The notes beneath the pieces are model-generated. The model was not told the DNA's origin and searched no databases. It saw only the letters and a program-made list of their open reading frames with translations. A DNA stretch of 64,000 bases from Aliidiomarina sp. (GTDB lineage Bacteria; Pseudomonadota; Gammaproteobacteria; Enterobacterales; Alteromonadaceae): the NCBI RefSeq assembly GCF_022565475.1, contig NZ_JAIUMR010000001.1, positions 248,001 through 312,000 on the forward strand, read 5' to 3'. How positions within the stretch are numbered: position 1 is the stretch's first letter; every line of letters starts with the position of its first letter. Positions 26,085-36,879 of this stretch are shown here, one piece after another. A program made the position numbers and the translations under genes.

Positions 26085-26773
26085 TGGTTTTCCTCAACCA
26101 GACGACCATGATCGAGCTGCAGTTGCCGAGGCAATTTTGCTGCGAGTTGCGTGTCATGGGTGACCACCACAAACGCGGTCCCGAACTCGCGATTTAACTC
26201 AACAATCAAGTCGTAAATCACTTGCGCTGTGTCCTCGTCAAGATTCCCTGTCGGTTCATCAGCTAAGACCAGCACCGGCTCATTCACCAGTGCCCGAGCG
26301 ATAGCAACGCGTTGTCGCTCGCCACCCGACAACTTGGCGGGAGGATGCTCTAATCGATGACCTAAACCCACCCGTTCTAAAATTGCTTTGGCTTTGGCTT
26401 CGGCTTCCTTCATCGACTTTCCAGCAATAAGCAGCGGCATCGCAACATTTTCTAAGGCAGAAAACTCACTCAACAAATGATGGAATTGATAGATAAAACC
26501 AATCTGCTCATTGCGCCATTGCGCCAAACGTTTCTGACTGAGACGCAACGGTTGCTCGTTGGCGATCATCACCTCGCCAAGATTCGCGCTGTCTAAACCA
26601 CCAAGAATATGTAATAAGGTACTTTTACCTGAGCCAGATGCGCCGATAATTGCGAGCATTTCACCGGCATCAAGCGTTAGGTTAATACCTTCTAGCACGG
26701 TCACTTCGCGCTCGCCATCTTGGTAGCTTTTGGTTAAGTTCTTGACCGTAACCAGTGGTTGCACATTATTCAT
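26081..26773 (-). CDS. lolD: lipoprotein-releasing system ATP-binding protein LolD
   Basis: 230 residues from ATG 26773 (MNNVQPLV), overlapping the end of lolC by 8 bp; the frame extends to 26809 but into lolC. ABC ATPase with Walker [20 protein letters not shown]-loop [24 protein letters not shown] (the LolD-specific region), signature [16 protein letters not shown], and Walker [12 protein letters not shown]. It powers release of lipoproteins from the inner membrane. Second gene in lolCDE. Confidence 0.96.
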   Translation of the reverse strand: MNNVQPLVTVKNLTKSYQDGEREVTVLEGINLTLDAGEMLAIIGASGSGKSTLLHILGGLDSANLGEVMIANEQPLRLSQKRLAQWRNEQIGFIYQFHHLLSEFSALENVAMPLLIAGKSMKEAEAKAKAILERVGLGHRLEHPPAKLSGGERQRVAIARALVNEPVLVLADEPTGNLDEDTAQVIYDLIVELNREFGTAFVVVTHDTQLAAKLPRQLQLDHGRLVEENQ

Positions 26774-28013
26774 AACGTAAAATCTCAGCCGGTTGAATTT
26801 GCGCGGCACGCCACGCGGGATATAAAGTTGCTAACAGGGTCAACAGCAAGGCTGCAGCAACGGTTTGCAGCACCTGGACATAATTAATTAAGACCGGTAA
26901 CGCCATGCCCGCACTAAAGACATGAATACCGAAAAGACTTAACAATTGATTAAGTGACGCACTCATCACTAGCCCCAATACAGTCCCTAACACAACGCCG
27001 ACCACGCCACTGTACATGCCTTGTAACACGAGGGTTATGTAGATCCGTTGCGGTGCCATGCCGAGCGTTTGCAAAATTGCGATGTCACTGCGCTTGTCTT
27101 GAATGAGCATGATTAAGGCGGATACGGCATTAAATGCGGCAACGATGATAATTAAGCCAAGCATGATCATCATCATGCCCTTTTCCATTCGTACCGCTGC
27201 AAACAATTGACCGAAGCGTTGTTGCCAATCTTGTACCACCAAGTCACGGTCAGTGAGCTGAGCTTGCACCACCTGAGTCACTGACGCTGATTGAAATGCA
27301 TCGTCGAGCCATAAACGCAACCCCGAAACCTGCTCAGGTGGGTAGCGCAGGAGGCGAGCAAGATCATCGCCATGCATCAAGACCAATTGCTGGTCAATAT
27401 CGGCGCCAACTTCAAAAATACCGCTAATACGAAACTGTCGCTGCGCTGGCATTACGCCCAGCGGCGTATGTTGCTGACCTGCGGCGGCAGTAATCCGAAT
27501 GCGGTCGCCAACATGCGCGTCAAGCAATTCCGCCAGCGGACGGCCAATGATAAGGCGATATTCGCCCGCTCGTAACGACTCAATTTGACCACTGAGCATA
27601 CTTTCACGCAGGATATTTTGACTCGGTTCTAAATGCGGATAAACCCCCTGCAAAAGCACTGCTTGCAACTGCGAGTGGCCCTGCGCGATTCCCTCAGACT
27701 GAACATACGGGCTCACATGTTGCACCTGCTGCGGCCAGCGTACCTCTTGCTTCAATTGCTGCCATTCAGCTAGGGCTTGCGGCCGCTGGGTACTGATCTG
27801 CTGGGGAGTAATGGTTACTTGCGGAGCGATGCCAAGTATGCGAGCTTTCAGCTCATTCTCAAAACCATTCATGACCGACGTGACAATGATCAAAGCCATC
27901 ACCCCAAGCGTAATACCTGCGGCAACGAAATGGCTAATGAAGCGAGTAAATGTCGAGCGTGAACGTGAGCGACTGTATCGCAACGCCAGAAATATTGGCA
28001 ATGGCCTTTGCAT
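26766..28013 (-). CDS. lolC: lipoprotein-releasing system permease LolC
   Basis: 415 residues. The N-terminus has LALRYSRSRSRSTFTRFISHFVAAGITLGVMALIIVTSVMNGFE in pieces, a conserved first helix of the Lol permeases. A periplasmic domain follows, then C-terminal helices with MIMLGLIIIVAAFNAVSALIMLI and QDKRSDIAILQTLGM. The ending [21 protein letters not shown] is typical. In E. coli, LolC recruits LolA through its periplasmic hook; the equivalent loop should lie within residues 160-190 but is not resolved here. First gene of lolCDE, divergent from mfd. Confidence 0.92.
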   Translation of the reverse strand: MQRPLPIFLALRYSRSRSRSTFTRFISHFVAAGITLGVMALIIVTSVMNGFENELKARILGIAPQVTITPQQISTQRPQALAEWQQLKQEVRWPQQVQHVSPYVQSEGIAQGHSQLQAVLLQGVYPHLEPSQNILRESMLSGQIESLRAGEYRLIIGRPLAELLDAHVGDRIRITAAAGQQHTPLGVMPAQRQFRISGIFEVGADIDQQLVLMHGDDLARLLRYPPEQVSGLRLWLDDAFQSASVTQVVQAQLTDRDLVVQDWQQRFGQLFAAVRMEKGMMMIMLGLIIIVAAFNAVSALIMLIQDKRSDIAILQTLGMAPQRIYITLVLQGMYSGVVGVVLGTVLGLVMSASLNQLLSLFGIHVFSAGMALPVLINYVQVLQTVAAALLLTLLATLYPAWRAAQIQPAEILRYE

Positions 28014-28151
28014 AAATGAATTTTATTCCAGCGGTTAACGGATAATGCGTAGCATAAAGACATCAGCGCCAACAGACAACCTGTCGTTCAGCTCGCATTC
28101 GGTTATACTAGACACTTTCAATCTGCGGCAGGTCATAGGAACAAGCAATCC

Positions 28152-31100
28152 ATGAGTCAGATTTCGTTATTACAGCCTCCTTTCCCAACCCATGAAGATA
28201 CGCGTAAACTCGCCAAAGAAATGACTTGGCGCCACCTTGAGGGCAGTAGTGCCGCGCTTGCCGTAAGCCAGCTGTACCGTGACAATCAATTTCCTATTCT
28301 GCTGGTAACCGCCGACGCTCCCAGCGCTTATCGCTTTCATGATGAACTGTGCTTTTTCTTACCCGAACAGTCTGCCGACATCCAGTTACTGCCTGATTGG
28401 GAAACCTTAGCCTACGACAATTTTTCGCCGCATCAGGACATTATCTCCGACCGTTTACGCGTTCTCGCGCAGTTACCGCAACAACAACGCGGCATTTTGA
28501 TTGTCACCCTGAATACCTTAATGCATCGAGTTGCGCCTGCTGAATATGTCACCGGTCACAGTTTATACCTCAGTCAAGGCCAAGTGGTTCCGCTCGACCA
28601 ACTGCGCGGTCAACTGGAAAAGTCCGGCTACCGCCATGTCAATCAAGTCATGGAACACGGTGAATATAGTGTGCGTGGTTCCATTCTCGATCTTTTCCCG
28701 ATGGGCAGCGATGCACCCTATCGGATTGATTATTTTGACGACGAAGTCGACTCGATTCGTCAATTCGACGTGGAAACACAACGGTCTGATGACCCCATCG
28801 CCAAGATTGCGCTGCTGCCAGCTCGGGAATTTCCGACCGATGAACACGGTATTGAGCGCTTTCGACGCCAATTTCGTGAGCAATTTTCAGCGTTAACCGC
28901 GAAAGAATCTGTTTACCAACAGGTTTCCCAAGGCATTATGCCTGCTGGCATTGAGTACTATCAGCCATTGTTTTTCTCGGCAATGGCGACACTTTTTGAT
29001 TATCTGCCGGCGAACACGATGTTGCTGACGCACGGCTCATTACAACTGCAGCTCGACAAGCTCTGGACCGATATTAACTTCCGTTACGAAGAACGCCGCT
29101 GGGATAAACAGAAGCCTATTTTAGCGCCACAGCAGCTTTTTTTAACCCGCGAAGAGCTTTTAGGCACCCTCAAGACTTATCCGCGAATTCGAATTGGCAC
29201 AATCGACGGCGAACGCTCACCCGGCCCGGTCGACTTTAAAACTAAAAGTCTCGCCGACGTCATCATTGATGGTAAACAGAAGCAGCCGCTCGCGATGTTG
29301 CAAGCTGCGATTCATCAGGCATTGCAAAAACAGCAGCAGGTCGTCATTGGCGTTGAATCAGCCGGTCGTCGTGAAAGCATGTTGGAATTGCTTGGTAAAG
29401 TGAATTTGCACCCCACGGAAGTTCATAGTTTTGCTGAGGTCTTATCCGCTCAATATCCATTTACCATTATTATCAGTCCGCTCGATCACTCGTTCTTCGC
29501 CCAAATCAGTGACCAGCAATCCCTTTGTTTCTTCAGTGAAAATGAATTGTTCGGTAATCGCGCGCCGCAACGGCGTTATCAAGATAAACGTGCAGCGCAA
29601 AATGCCGACGCCCTGATTAAAAATTTGGCCGAACTATCTATGGGTCAACCGGTCGTTCACATCGAACATGGGATCGGTCGTTATCAAGGCCTGAATACCC
29701 TCGCCGCCGGCGGCATTGAAACAGAATTCTTAACGCTCGAATATGCCAACAATACCAAGCTATTTGTGCCGGTATCCTCACTGCACTTAATTAGTCGTTA
29801 CAGCGGCGGTGACCAAGACAAAGTGCATTTGAGTAAGCTGGGGAGTGACAACTGGGAAAAAGCCCGACGCAAAGCTGCAGAAAAAGTGCGTGACGTCGCC
29901 GCCGAGTTGCTCGAAGTCTATGCCCAACGTGAAGCAAAGCCTGGCTATGCGTTTACCGTTAACGCTGAAGACCACGATCGCTTTGCTGCCGGTTTTCCAT
30001 TCACTGAGACCGATGACCAGCTTGAAGCCATTGCTGCGGTGCTGGCTGACATGCAACTTCCACGGGCGATGGACCGACTCGTCTGTGGTGACGTTGGCTT
30101 TGGTAAGACCGAAGTCGCCATGCGCGCTGCGTTTACTGCGGTGAACGACAATAAACAAGTTGCCGTTTTAGTACCGACAACCTTGTTAGCGCAACAACAC
30201 TTTGACAACTTCCGTGATCGCTTTGCCGATTGGCCAGTACGCGTCGAACTCTTGTCGCGTTTTCGCAGTGGTAAACAGACCCAGCAAACGCTCAATGATT
30301 TAGCCAACGGCAAAGTCGACATTGTGATTGGCACCCATAAACTGCTGCAACCCGACATCAAGTTCAAAGATTTGGGATTATTGATTGTCGATGAAGAACA
30401 TCGCTTTGGTGTCCGCCAAAAAGAACAAATCAAAAAGCTGCGCACCGACGTCGATATTTTGACCTTAACCGCCACGCCGATACCGCGAACATTGAATATG
30501 GCGATGAATAACATTCGCGACCTTTCGATTATTGCAACACCACCAGCGCGGCGGCTGGCCGTCAAAACCTTTGTTCGCGAATACGACAAAGCAACGGTTC
30601 GTGAAGCTGTTCTGCGGGAAGTACTGCGCGGCGGTCAAGTCTACTTTTTACATAATGCGGTTGAGAGTATCGACCGCGTCGCCAGTGAACTTGCTGAATT
30701 AATTCCCGAGGCACGCGTGCAAACCGCGCATGGTCAAATGGGCGAACGCGAGCTTGAACGCGTGATGGCCGATTTTTACCACCAACGTTTTAATGTCTTA
30801 GTCTGTACCACCATCATCGAGACCGGAATTGACGTCCCCTCCGCAAACACCATTATTATCGATCGTGCGGATCATCTTGGTCTTGCGCAATTACACCAAT
30901 TACGCGGACGTGTTGGTCGTTCCCATCATCAAGCGTATGCCTATTTACTGACACCCCATCCCAAACGCATGACTAAAGATGCTGTAAAGCGGCTTGAAGC
31001 TATCAGCCAGTTAGAAGATCTTGGTGCTGGGTTTGTTTTGGCAACACATGACTTAGAAATTCGCGGTGCCGGTGAGTTACTCGGTGACGAACAAAGTGGT

Positions 31101-31658
31101 CAAATTGAAAGTATTGGCTTTAGTTTGTACATGGACATGCTCGAGCAAGCAGTGACTGCATTGCGAGAGGGACGAGAACCCTCGCTCGATCAGTTACTGA
31201 AAGCGCAGACTGAAATTGAACTGCGAATTCCAGCATTGCTACCGGAAGCCTATATACGCGACATCAATGTGCGACTGTCGATGTATAAGCGGATCGCGGG
31301 TGCAGCTAACGCCACTGAACTCGACGCCATTCAAGTGGAATTGATTGACCGCTTCGGCTTACTCCCCGATGCGGCAAAGAATCTTTTCCGCCTCAGCGAG
31401 CTGCGATTGATAGCCGAGCCATTAGGCATTCGTAAAATTGAAGTGGGTCCGAATGGTGGCCATCTTGAGTTTGCCGACCGGACACCGGTCGAGCCAACCA
31501 CGATCATTCAATTATTGCAGCAAGAGCCTGACACCTTTGGCATGGACGGCTCGCAACGATTGAAGATAAAACGCGCTGTGGTCGATACCCAGGAGCGAAT
31601 AAAACTGATACAGTCTTTATTGCTGCGTCTTCAGAATAATGCCGATGAGAGTATATAG
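28152..31658 (+). CDS. mfd: transcription-repair coupling factor
   Basis: 1168 residues, full length. The N-terminal UvrB-like part has LPDWETLAYDNFSPHQDIISDRL. The RNA polymerase-interaction domain begins near residue 490 (GQPVVHIEHGIGRYQGL). The translocase has Walker A CGDVGFGKTEVAMRAAF, the DEEH box LIVDEEHRFGVRQKE, and ATPIPRTLNMAM. The second RecA-like domain has TTIIETGIDVPSANT and QLRGRVGRS. A C-terminal TRCF domain follows. It removes stalled RNA polymerase at lesions and recruits UvrA. A TATACT -10-like box is at about 28103. It ends overlapping or abutting csiV. Confidence 0.97.
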   Translation: MSQISLLQPPFPTHEDTRKLAKEMTWRHLEGSSAALAVSQLYRDNQFPILLVTADAPSAYRFHDELCFFLPEQSADIQLLPDWETLAYDNFSPHQDIISDRLRVLAQLPQQQRGILIVTLNTLMHRVAPAEYVTGHSLYLSQGQVVPLDQLRGQLEKSGYRHVNQVMEHGEYSVRGSILDLFPMGSDAPYRIDYFDDEVDSIRQFDVETQRSDDPIAKIALLPAREFPTDEHGIERFRRQFREQFSALTAKESVYQQVSQGIMPAGIEYYQPLFFSAMATLFDYLPANTMLLTHGSLQLQLDKLWTDINFRYEERRWDKQKPILAPQQLFLTREELLGTLKTYPRIRIGTIDGERSPGPVDFKTKSLADVIIDGKQKQPLAMLQAAIHQALQKQQQVVIGVESAGRRESMLELLGKVNLHPTEVHSFAEVLSAQYPFTIIISPLDHSFFAQISDQQSLCFFSENELFGNRAPQRRYQDKRAAQNADALIKNLAELSMGQPVVHIEHGIGRYQGLNTLAAGGIETEFLTLEYANNTKLFVPVSSLHLISRYSGGDQDKVHLSKLGSDNWEKARRKAAEKVRDVAAELLEVYAQREAKPGYAFTVNAEDHDRFAAGFPFTETDDQLEAIAAVLADMQLPRAMDRLVCGDVGFGKTEVAMRAAFTAVNDNKQVAVLVPTTLLAQQHFDNFRDRFADWPVRVELLSRFRSGKQTQQTLNDLANGKVDIVIGTHKLLQPDIKFKDLGLLIVDEEHRFGVRQKEQIKKLRTDVDILTLTATPIPRTLNMAMNNIRDLSIIATPPARRLAVKTFVREYDKATVREAVLREVLRGGQVYFLHNAVESIDRVASELAELIPEARVQTAHGQMGERELERVMADFYHQRFNVLVCTTIIETGIDVPSANTIIIDRADHLGLAQLHQLRGRVGRSHHQAYAYLLTPHPKRMTKDAVKRLEAISQLEDLGAGFVLATHDLEIRGAGELLGDEQSGQIESIGFSLYMDMLEQAVTALREGREPSLDQLLKAQTEIELRIPALLPEAYIRDINVRLSMYKRIAGAANATELDAIQVELIDRFGLLPDAAKNLFRLSELRLIAEPLGIRKIEVGPNGGHLEFADRTPVEPTTIIQLLQQEPDTFGMDGSQRLKIKRAVVDTQERIKLIQSLLLRLQNNADESI

Positions 31659-31662
31659 CCGA

Positions 31663-32901
31663 ATGAGATCGTTAGCTTTTTTATTGAACAAACGAGGCCT
31701 TTTCAACGTCCAGCTGTGGTTGTTTTTAACCTTAGTCAGTGTCGCGGTGATCATGCAGCCTGCACCAGCACATGCTGCTGACGAGGACATTAGAGACCGT
31801 GGCTATCGCTGGTTTGAAGTCGAAGTTTTAGTTTTTAAATACCTCACTGCCGACGATGAACAACAAGAACAATTTCCTTTGCCAGTCCAACCGATTGTCA
31901 CTGAAGGCAGCCGAGATATTTTCACGCCGCGTTTAGTTGCGGATATTCGTGGGTTTATTAACGCCCTACCACGCTGTTCTGACACCCTCGGTTATGTTCC
32001 ATGGCTACGTCAACGCTTGCTGACACCAGCAAGTCTGCGTGCTGAAATGCAAAACTATTCAGCAGAACGCATTAGCTGCCGACGTTTACCGCATTTGCCG
32101 TTAGTGGAGAATTGGTATCTTGGTCAAGCGGAGTTCAGTGGGCAATTGCCACAACGCGCGCCCTTGCTCTTCTCGGGTTTTAGTGAGGGCAGTCGTGCTG
32201 AATTATTGCGCGCTGACATTCCGTTTCTAGTGAATCAAGAACAATTTGAGTTTCACGCCCTACGACGCCAACTTGAGCGCCGCGGTGACACGCAACCCAT
32301 CGTCCATGCCAGCTGGCGACAACCTGTATTTACTCGCAATGTCGGCCGTAAAATGCGCGTTTTCGGTGGCCGCAATTTTAGCGCTGAATTCGACTATTTT
32401 GGCCAGCCGATCTCACCGACACCGAGACAGCAAGCATTATCCTTCATGTATGAGCCGGTTACATTGGACAGGTTTGACGAAGACCAATTTAGTCGCCTAA
32501 ACCGAACCTTAGCCGCACTGGACCAAGGATCATTCCGCTTTAAGCCGTTATCCGCAGCTGAGACGTTGCCACCACTTGTGCCTACCCGGATACCTAGCGG
32601 CCTACCTGACGAGGTCTGGGAACTCGATGGACTGCTGCACCTGTATTTAGTTGGCAATTTTCTTCATGTTGATCTCGATTTTAACTTACGTGATATCGTT
32701 CAACTGGAAGCGGAAGCTCGTCACTACGACGAGCAAGTCAACGACTTTCTCAGTGACGACCAGCATCAACTCGAGTTTTTACGCGCTTACCCATTGAAAC
32801 AGCTACGTCGGGTGATTTCACACCAAACGCATTACTTTGATCATCCGCATTATGGCATGGTCATCACCATTCGACGCACCGACCTATCGGCTCGACGCTA
32901 G
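31663..32901 (+). CDS. csiV: CsiV family protein
   Basis: 412 residues from ATG 31663 (MRSLAFLLNKRG), just after the mfd stop; ATGs at 31639 and 31645 would overlap mfd. A Sec signal ends at about AHA-AD near residue 39. The mature start RGYRWFEVEVLVFKY and the C-terminal LDGLLHLYLVGNFLHVDLDFNLRD with RRVISHQTHYFDHPHYGMVI are the features I associate with CsiV, a periplasmic peptidoglycan-binding protein first described in Vibrio that activates class A PBP through LpoA. It follows mfd in several Alteromonadales and Shewanella-like genomes. Family call good, partner inferred. Confidence 0.78.
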   Translation: MRSLAFLLNKRGLFNVQLWLFLTLVSVAVIMQPAPAHAADEDIRDRGYRWFEVEVLVFKYLTADDEQQEQFPLPVQPIVTEGSRDIFTPRLVADIRGFINALPRCSDTLGYVPWLRQRLLTPASLRAEMQNYSAERISCRRLPHLPLVENWYLGQAEFSGQLPQRAPLLFSGFSEGSRAELLRADIPFLVNQEQFEFHALRRQLERRGDTQPIVHASWRQPVFTRNVGRKMRVFGGRNFSAEFDYFGQPISPTPRQQALSFMYEPVTLDRFDEDQFSRLNRTLAALDQGSFRFKPLSAAETLPPLVPTRIPSGLPDEVWELDGLLHLYLVGNFLHVDLDFNLRDIVQLEAEARHYDEQVNDFLSDDQHQLEFLRAYPLKQLRRVISHQTHYFDHPHYGMVITIRRTDLSARR

Positions 32902-32904
32902 ACC

Positions 32905-32950
32905 AAACAAAAAGGCCCCAAGCAAACTAGCTGGGGCCTTGTTCTTGTTT
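32905..32950. terminator. bidirectional terminator between csiV and acnA
   Basis: Stem AAGGCCCCA (32912-32920) / TGGGGCCTT (32932-32940). It is flanked by A-rich sequence on the left (T-run for the minus strand) and GTTCTTGTTT on the right. It serves two convergent genes. Confidence 0.82.
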
Positions 32951-32957
32951 ACAAACA

Positions 32958-35675
32958 TTAAGCAGCGACAAGCTGCCGTAATACATGATGTAAAATACCG
33001 CCACTGAGGAAGTATCTAACTTCATTCAGCGTGTCAATTCGACAGGTCAGTTCGAATTTGATGCGCTCACCATTATCCTTCACAGCTTCAGCTTGCACCA
33101 ACTGTCCCGGCTTAATCTCTTTACTTAATCCACGCAGGTTAATTTCCTCCTGCCCGGTTAAGCCCAAACTTTGCGCGCTGTCGCCGTTCTTAAACTGCAA
33201 CGGTAACACGCCCATGCCCACAAGGTTGGAACGATGAATCCGTTCATAGCTTTCCGCTATCACAGCTTTCACACCCAGCAAACGCGTTCCTTTAGCCGCC
33301 CAGTCACGACTTGAGCCAGTGCCGTATTCCTTACCAGCAAGCACCACGAGTGGCGTACCTTCCTCTTGATAGCGCATGGCCGCATCGTAAATCGAAAGTT
33401 CCTCACCGCTTGGAATGTGCGTGGTGACGCCACCTTCGCTTCCTTTGACCATTAAGTTCTTAATCCGGATATTGGCAAAGGTGCCGCGCATCATAACTTC
33501 GTGATTACCACGTCGCGAACCATAGGAGTTGAAATCTTTCACCGCCACACCCTGCTCTTGCAAGTATTTTCCGGCGGGCGAATCGGGCTTGATCGCACCT
33601 GCTGGCGAAATATGGTCGGTCGTAATGGTGTCGCCAAATACCGCCAAAACGCGCGCGCCCTGAATATCTTTCGGTTCTGGCGCGGGCTGGTCAATACCGG
33701 CAAAAAACGGCGGATTCGCCACGTAGGTCGACTCTTCACGCCATTCATAAGTCAGCGAATCTGGGATTTCAAGATTCTGCCAATGCTCATCACCATCAAA
33801 TACCTGCGCATATTGTTGACGGAACATGTCGCTGACCACTTTTTCTACTTCGTGCTTAATTTCCGCAGTGCTCGGCCAAATATCTTTCAAGTAGACCGGA
33901 TTGCCATCTTGGTCGTTGCCCAGCGGCTCTTCCGCGAGGTTAATCCGCGTTGTCCCCGCCAAAGCAAAGGCAACCACTAAAGGTGGTGAAGCCAACCAGT
34001 TCGCTTTCACTTGCGGATGAATTCGTCCTTCAAAGTTACGGTTACCTGACAGTACTGACGACACGACTAAATCACCTTTGTCGATGGCCGTCGATACATC
34101 ATCCGGTAATGGTCCAGAGTTACCAATACAGGTCGTACAACCATAGCCGACTAAATCGAATCCGAGTTGGTCAAGATAGTCATTGAGTCCGGCAGCGGCA
34201 AGATAGTCTGTCACCACTTTAGACCCTGGTGCCAGCGATGATTTCACCCATGGTTTGCGCTGTAAGCCTTTCTCAATGGCTTTTTTCGCCACCAGTCCAG
34301 CCGCCAACATCACACTTGGGTTCGACGTGTTGGTACACGACGTGATGGCGGCAATCACCACATCACCGTGACGAAGTTGATGGTCAGTTCCAGCCAATGG
34401 CACTAACGTGTCCTCGTTGACTTCAGCCTTACTAATCGACTCCTGACCACCCATTTCTGGATCTTCAGCGACGCCAAGCGAATCGAGGAACAACTCAAAG
34501 CTGTCTTTCAGTTTCGGCAACGCCACACGATCCTGAGGCCGCTTGGGTCCTGCTAGCGACGGTTCAACCGTGCTCATATCCAGTTGCAGGGTATCAGTGA
34601 ATACCGGTTCACTGTCGTCATGTCGCCACATGCCTTGCTCTTTCGCATACGCTTCGACTAAATCGATGGTTTCACTGTCACGACCTGACAGCTTTAAATA
34701 GGTCAGTGTTTCTTCATCAACGGGGAAGAATCCACAGGTCGCACCATACTCTGGTGCCATGTTGGCAATGGTTGCACGATCAGCCAATGGCAGGTGTTTC
34801 AATCCCGGCCCATAGAACTCGACAAATTTACCGACAACACCTTTTTTACGCAGCATTTGCGTCACGGTTAATACCAAATCTGTCGCCGTAACCCCCTCAG
34901 GTAATGCCCCCTCTAAACGGAAACCAACGACTTCAGGAATTAGCATGGAAACCGGTTGACCTAACATCGCCGCTTCCGCTTCGATACCGCCAACGCCCCA
35001 GCCCAAGACGCCAAGACCATTAATCATAGTGGTATGCGAGTCGGTGCCGACTAAGGTATCCGGATAAGCGAACGTTTCGCCATTTTCTTCTGACGTCCAC
35101 ACGACTTTCGCCAAATACTCGAGATTCACCTGATGACAAATGCCAGTTCCCGGTGGGACAACGCGGAAATTGTCGAACGCTTTTTGTCCCCAACGTAAAA
35201 ATTCATAGCGCTCTTTGTTACGCTCCATTTCAATTTTGACGTTCTCGGCAAATGCTTCCGGAGACGCAAACTTGTCGACCATCACCGAGTGATCGATGAC
35301 CAGATCAACGGCGGACAAGGGGTTAATTTTATCTGCGGATAAGCCCGCTTTTGCCACCGCGTCGCGCATGGCTGCAAGATCAACAACGGCCGGCACACCG
35401 GTAAAATCTTGCATGAGAACGCGCGCTGGACGATATTCGATTTCTTTATCCGACTTTCGTTGCTCAAGCCATGCCACCATGGCTTTAAAATCATCGGCTT
35501 TCACCGTGGTGCCGTCTTCGTGACGCAAAAGATTTTCGAGCAGTACTTTCAATGAGACGGGTAAGCGGCTGATATCGCCCAGTTTCGCCGCTGCTTTTGG
35601 CAAACTGTAATACGAATACGACTTCCCATTGACCTTGAGTGAGCTCAGTGTTTGTAAACTATCCTGGCTTGCCAT
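32958..35675 (-). CDS. acnA: aconitate hydratase A
   Basis: 905 residues, the length of AcnA rather than AcnB. Cluster cysteines lie in [17 protein letters not shown] and [14 protein letters not shown], the AcnA signatures. [28 protein letters not shown] and the C-terminal [24 protein letters not shown] with [19 protein letters not shown] are also family marks. It isomerises citrate to isocitrate in the TCA cycle via a [4Fe-4S] cluster, and apo-AcnA can act as an RNA-binding stress regulator in relatives. Single gene ending at the bidirectional terminator. Confidence 0.96.
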   Translation of the reverse strand: MASQDSLQTLSSLKVNGKSYSYYSLPKAAAKLGDISRLPVSLKVLLENLLRHEDGTTVKADDFKAMVAWLEQRKSDKEIEYRPARVLMQDFTGVPAVVDLAAMRDAVAKAGLSADKINPLSAVDLVIDHSVMVDKFASPEAFAENVKIEMERNKERYEFLRWGQKAFDNFRVVPPGTGICHQVNLEYLAKVVWTSEENGETFAYPDTLVGTDSHTTMINGLGVLGWGVGGIEAEAAMLGQPVSMLIPEVVGFRLEGALPEGVTATDLVLTVTQMLRKKGVVGKFVEFYGPGLKHLPLADRATIANMAPEYGATCGFFPVDEETLTYLKLSGRDSETIDLVEAYAKEQGMWRHDDSEPVFTDTLQLDMSTVEPSLAGPKRPQDRVALPKLKDSFELFLDSLGVAEDPEMGGQESISKAEVNEDTLVPLAGTDHQLRHGDVVIAAITSCTNTSNPSVMLAAGLVAKKAIEKGLQRKPWVKSSLAPGSKVVTDYLAAAGLNDYLDQLGFDLVGYGCTTCIGNSGPLPDDVSTAIDKGDLVVSSVLSGNRNFEGRIHPQVKANWLASPPLVVAFALAGTTRINLAEEPLGNDQDGNPVYLKDIWPSTAEIKHEVEKVVSDMFRQQYAQVFDGDEHWQNLEIPDSLTYEWREESTYVANPPFFAGIDQPAPEPKDIQGARVLAVFGDTITTDHISPAGAIKPDSPAGKYLQEQGVAVKDFNSYGSRRGNHEVMMRGTFANIRIKNLMVKGSEGGVTTHIPSGEELSIYDAAMRYQEEGTPLVVLAGKEYGTGSSRDWAAKGTRLLGVKAVIAESYERIHRSNLVGMGVLPLQFKNGDSAQSLGLTGQEEINLRGLSKEIKPGQLVQAEAVKDNGERIKFELTCRIDTLNEVRYFLSGGILHHVLRQLVAA

Positions 35676-35952
35676 GCTTGACTCCTTTTACCGTGAAGAC
35701 TTCCGCTCGAAGTGCAGCATTGGCTTGGAACACGCGCGCACGAGACGGAAGACGAATACATGATTCATTACTCTAAGCTTGGGCTGTTTTTGTTAAAATT
35801 CAAGGAATAGTCACTATATACGCAGAGAATACCGACAAAAGATTCCCCTTGTGGGAGGAAAACGATCGCGTTTTAGTGTTTAATGTTTGCCGTCGTCCTG
35901 AATACTGAGCTGACGACACGCTGTGAACGATTAATTTTTTTAGGAGTTATCG

Positions 35953-36813
35953 ATGAGTCAGGTGCTCGACGATCTATTGAATTTGTTACATTTAGAGCCT
36001 ATCGAACAGGGAATCTATCGCGGTCAAAGCCAAGATTTGGGATTCGCCGCTGTGTTTGGCGGTCAAGTCATGGGACAGGCCCTCTCTGCAGCGAAACAAA
36101 CCATTCCAGAAGATCGTGCCGTGCATTCGTTCCATAGTTACTTTCTCCGCCCTGGTGACGCCCATAAGCCGATTGTCTATGACGTTGAAAATATTCGCGA
36201 CGGCAAAAGTTTTTCAACGCGCCGAGTCAAAGCCATTCAATTTGGTAAGCCTATTTTTCACATGACGGCGTCATTTCATGCCCCCGAGCAAGGCGCTGAA
36301 CATCAATGTGCAATGCCCGTCGTACCAGGGCCGGAAGGTTTAGTTTCGGATTTGGATATTTATCGCGAACATGCGGAATTAATTCCAGCGCCGATTCGCA
36401 ATAAATTTATCAGTGAAAAGCCGATCATGATGCGTTTTGTCACCGAATATAACCCGTTTAAGCCAGAACCCTGCGAGCCCGTTCGCTATGTTTGGCTAAA
36501 ATCAAATGGCACCTTGCCTGATGACCAACGCGTCCACCAATATTTGTTAGCCTATGCGTCCGACTTTAACTTTTTGCCGACGTCAATGCAGCCGCACGGG
36601 AAAACCTTTGCAGACCCGAAAATTCAAATGGCGACAAATGACCACGCCATGTGGTTTCATCGCCCGTTTCGAATGGACGACTGGTTGCTTTACGCCATTG
36701 ACAGCCCAACCGCCCAAGGCGCTCGTGGCTTAGTTCGCGGGCAAATTTTTAACCGTGATGGTGTTCTTGTCGCATCGACCATGCAGGAAGGTTTAATTCG
36801 CGAAAGAGCTTGA
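35953..36813 (+). CDS. tesB: acyl-CoA thioesterase II
   Basis: 286 residues. Double hot-dog fold of TesB. The first half has [28 protein letters not shown] and [37 protein letters not shown] in pieces. The second half has [11 protein letters not shown], with catalytic Asp, and [22 protein letters not shown]. It hydrolyses medium and long-chain acyl-CoAs. Divergent from acnA across a 277-bp gap where I see no further gene. TTTTAGGAG precedes the ATG. Confidence 0.95.
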   Translation: MSQVLDDLLNLLHLEPIEQGIYRGQSQDLGFAAVFGGQVMGQALSAAKQTIPEDRAVHSFHSYFLRPGDAHKPIVYDVENIRDGKSFSTRRVKAIQFGKPIFHMTASFHAPEQGAEHQCAMPVVPGPEGLVSDLDIYREHAELIPAPIRNKFISEKPIMMRFVTEYNPFKPEPCEPVRYVWLKSNGTLPDDQRVHQYLLAYASDFNFLPTSMQPHGKTFADPKIQMATNDHAMWFHRPFRMDDWLLYAIDSPTAQGARGLVRGQIFNRDGVLVASTMQEGLIRERA

Positions 36814-36841
36814 TCAATAACAAGAAATGTTTTCAATACTG

Positions 36842-36879
36842 TGCCAGACTAATACTCAACTATTAGCCTGGCATTTTTT
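36842..36879 (+). terminator. rho-independent terminator after tesB, abutting the next start codon
   Basis: Stem TGCCAG-A-CTAATA (36842-36854) pairs with TATTAG-C-CTGGCA (36861-36873), with one mismatch, followed by six T (36874-36879). The ATG of the ABC ATPase begins at the very next base, which leaves that gene without a Shine-Dalgarno site. Confidence 0.8.

Noticed and set aside
29945-30589. Long (214-codon) minus-strand frame inside mfd
   Set aside because: Antisense shadow of the mfd translocase domain; the Ser/Arg-rich product is typical of reverse-frame reading.
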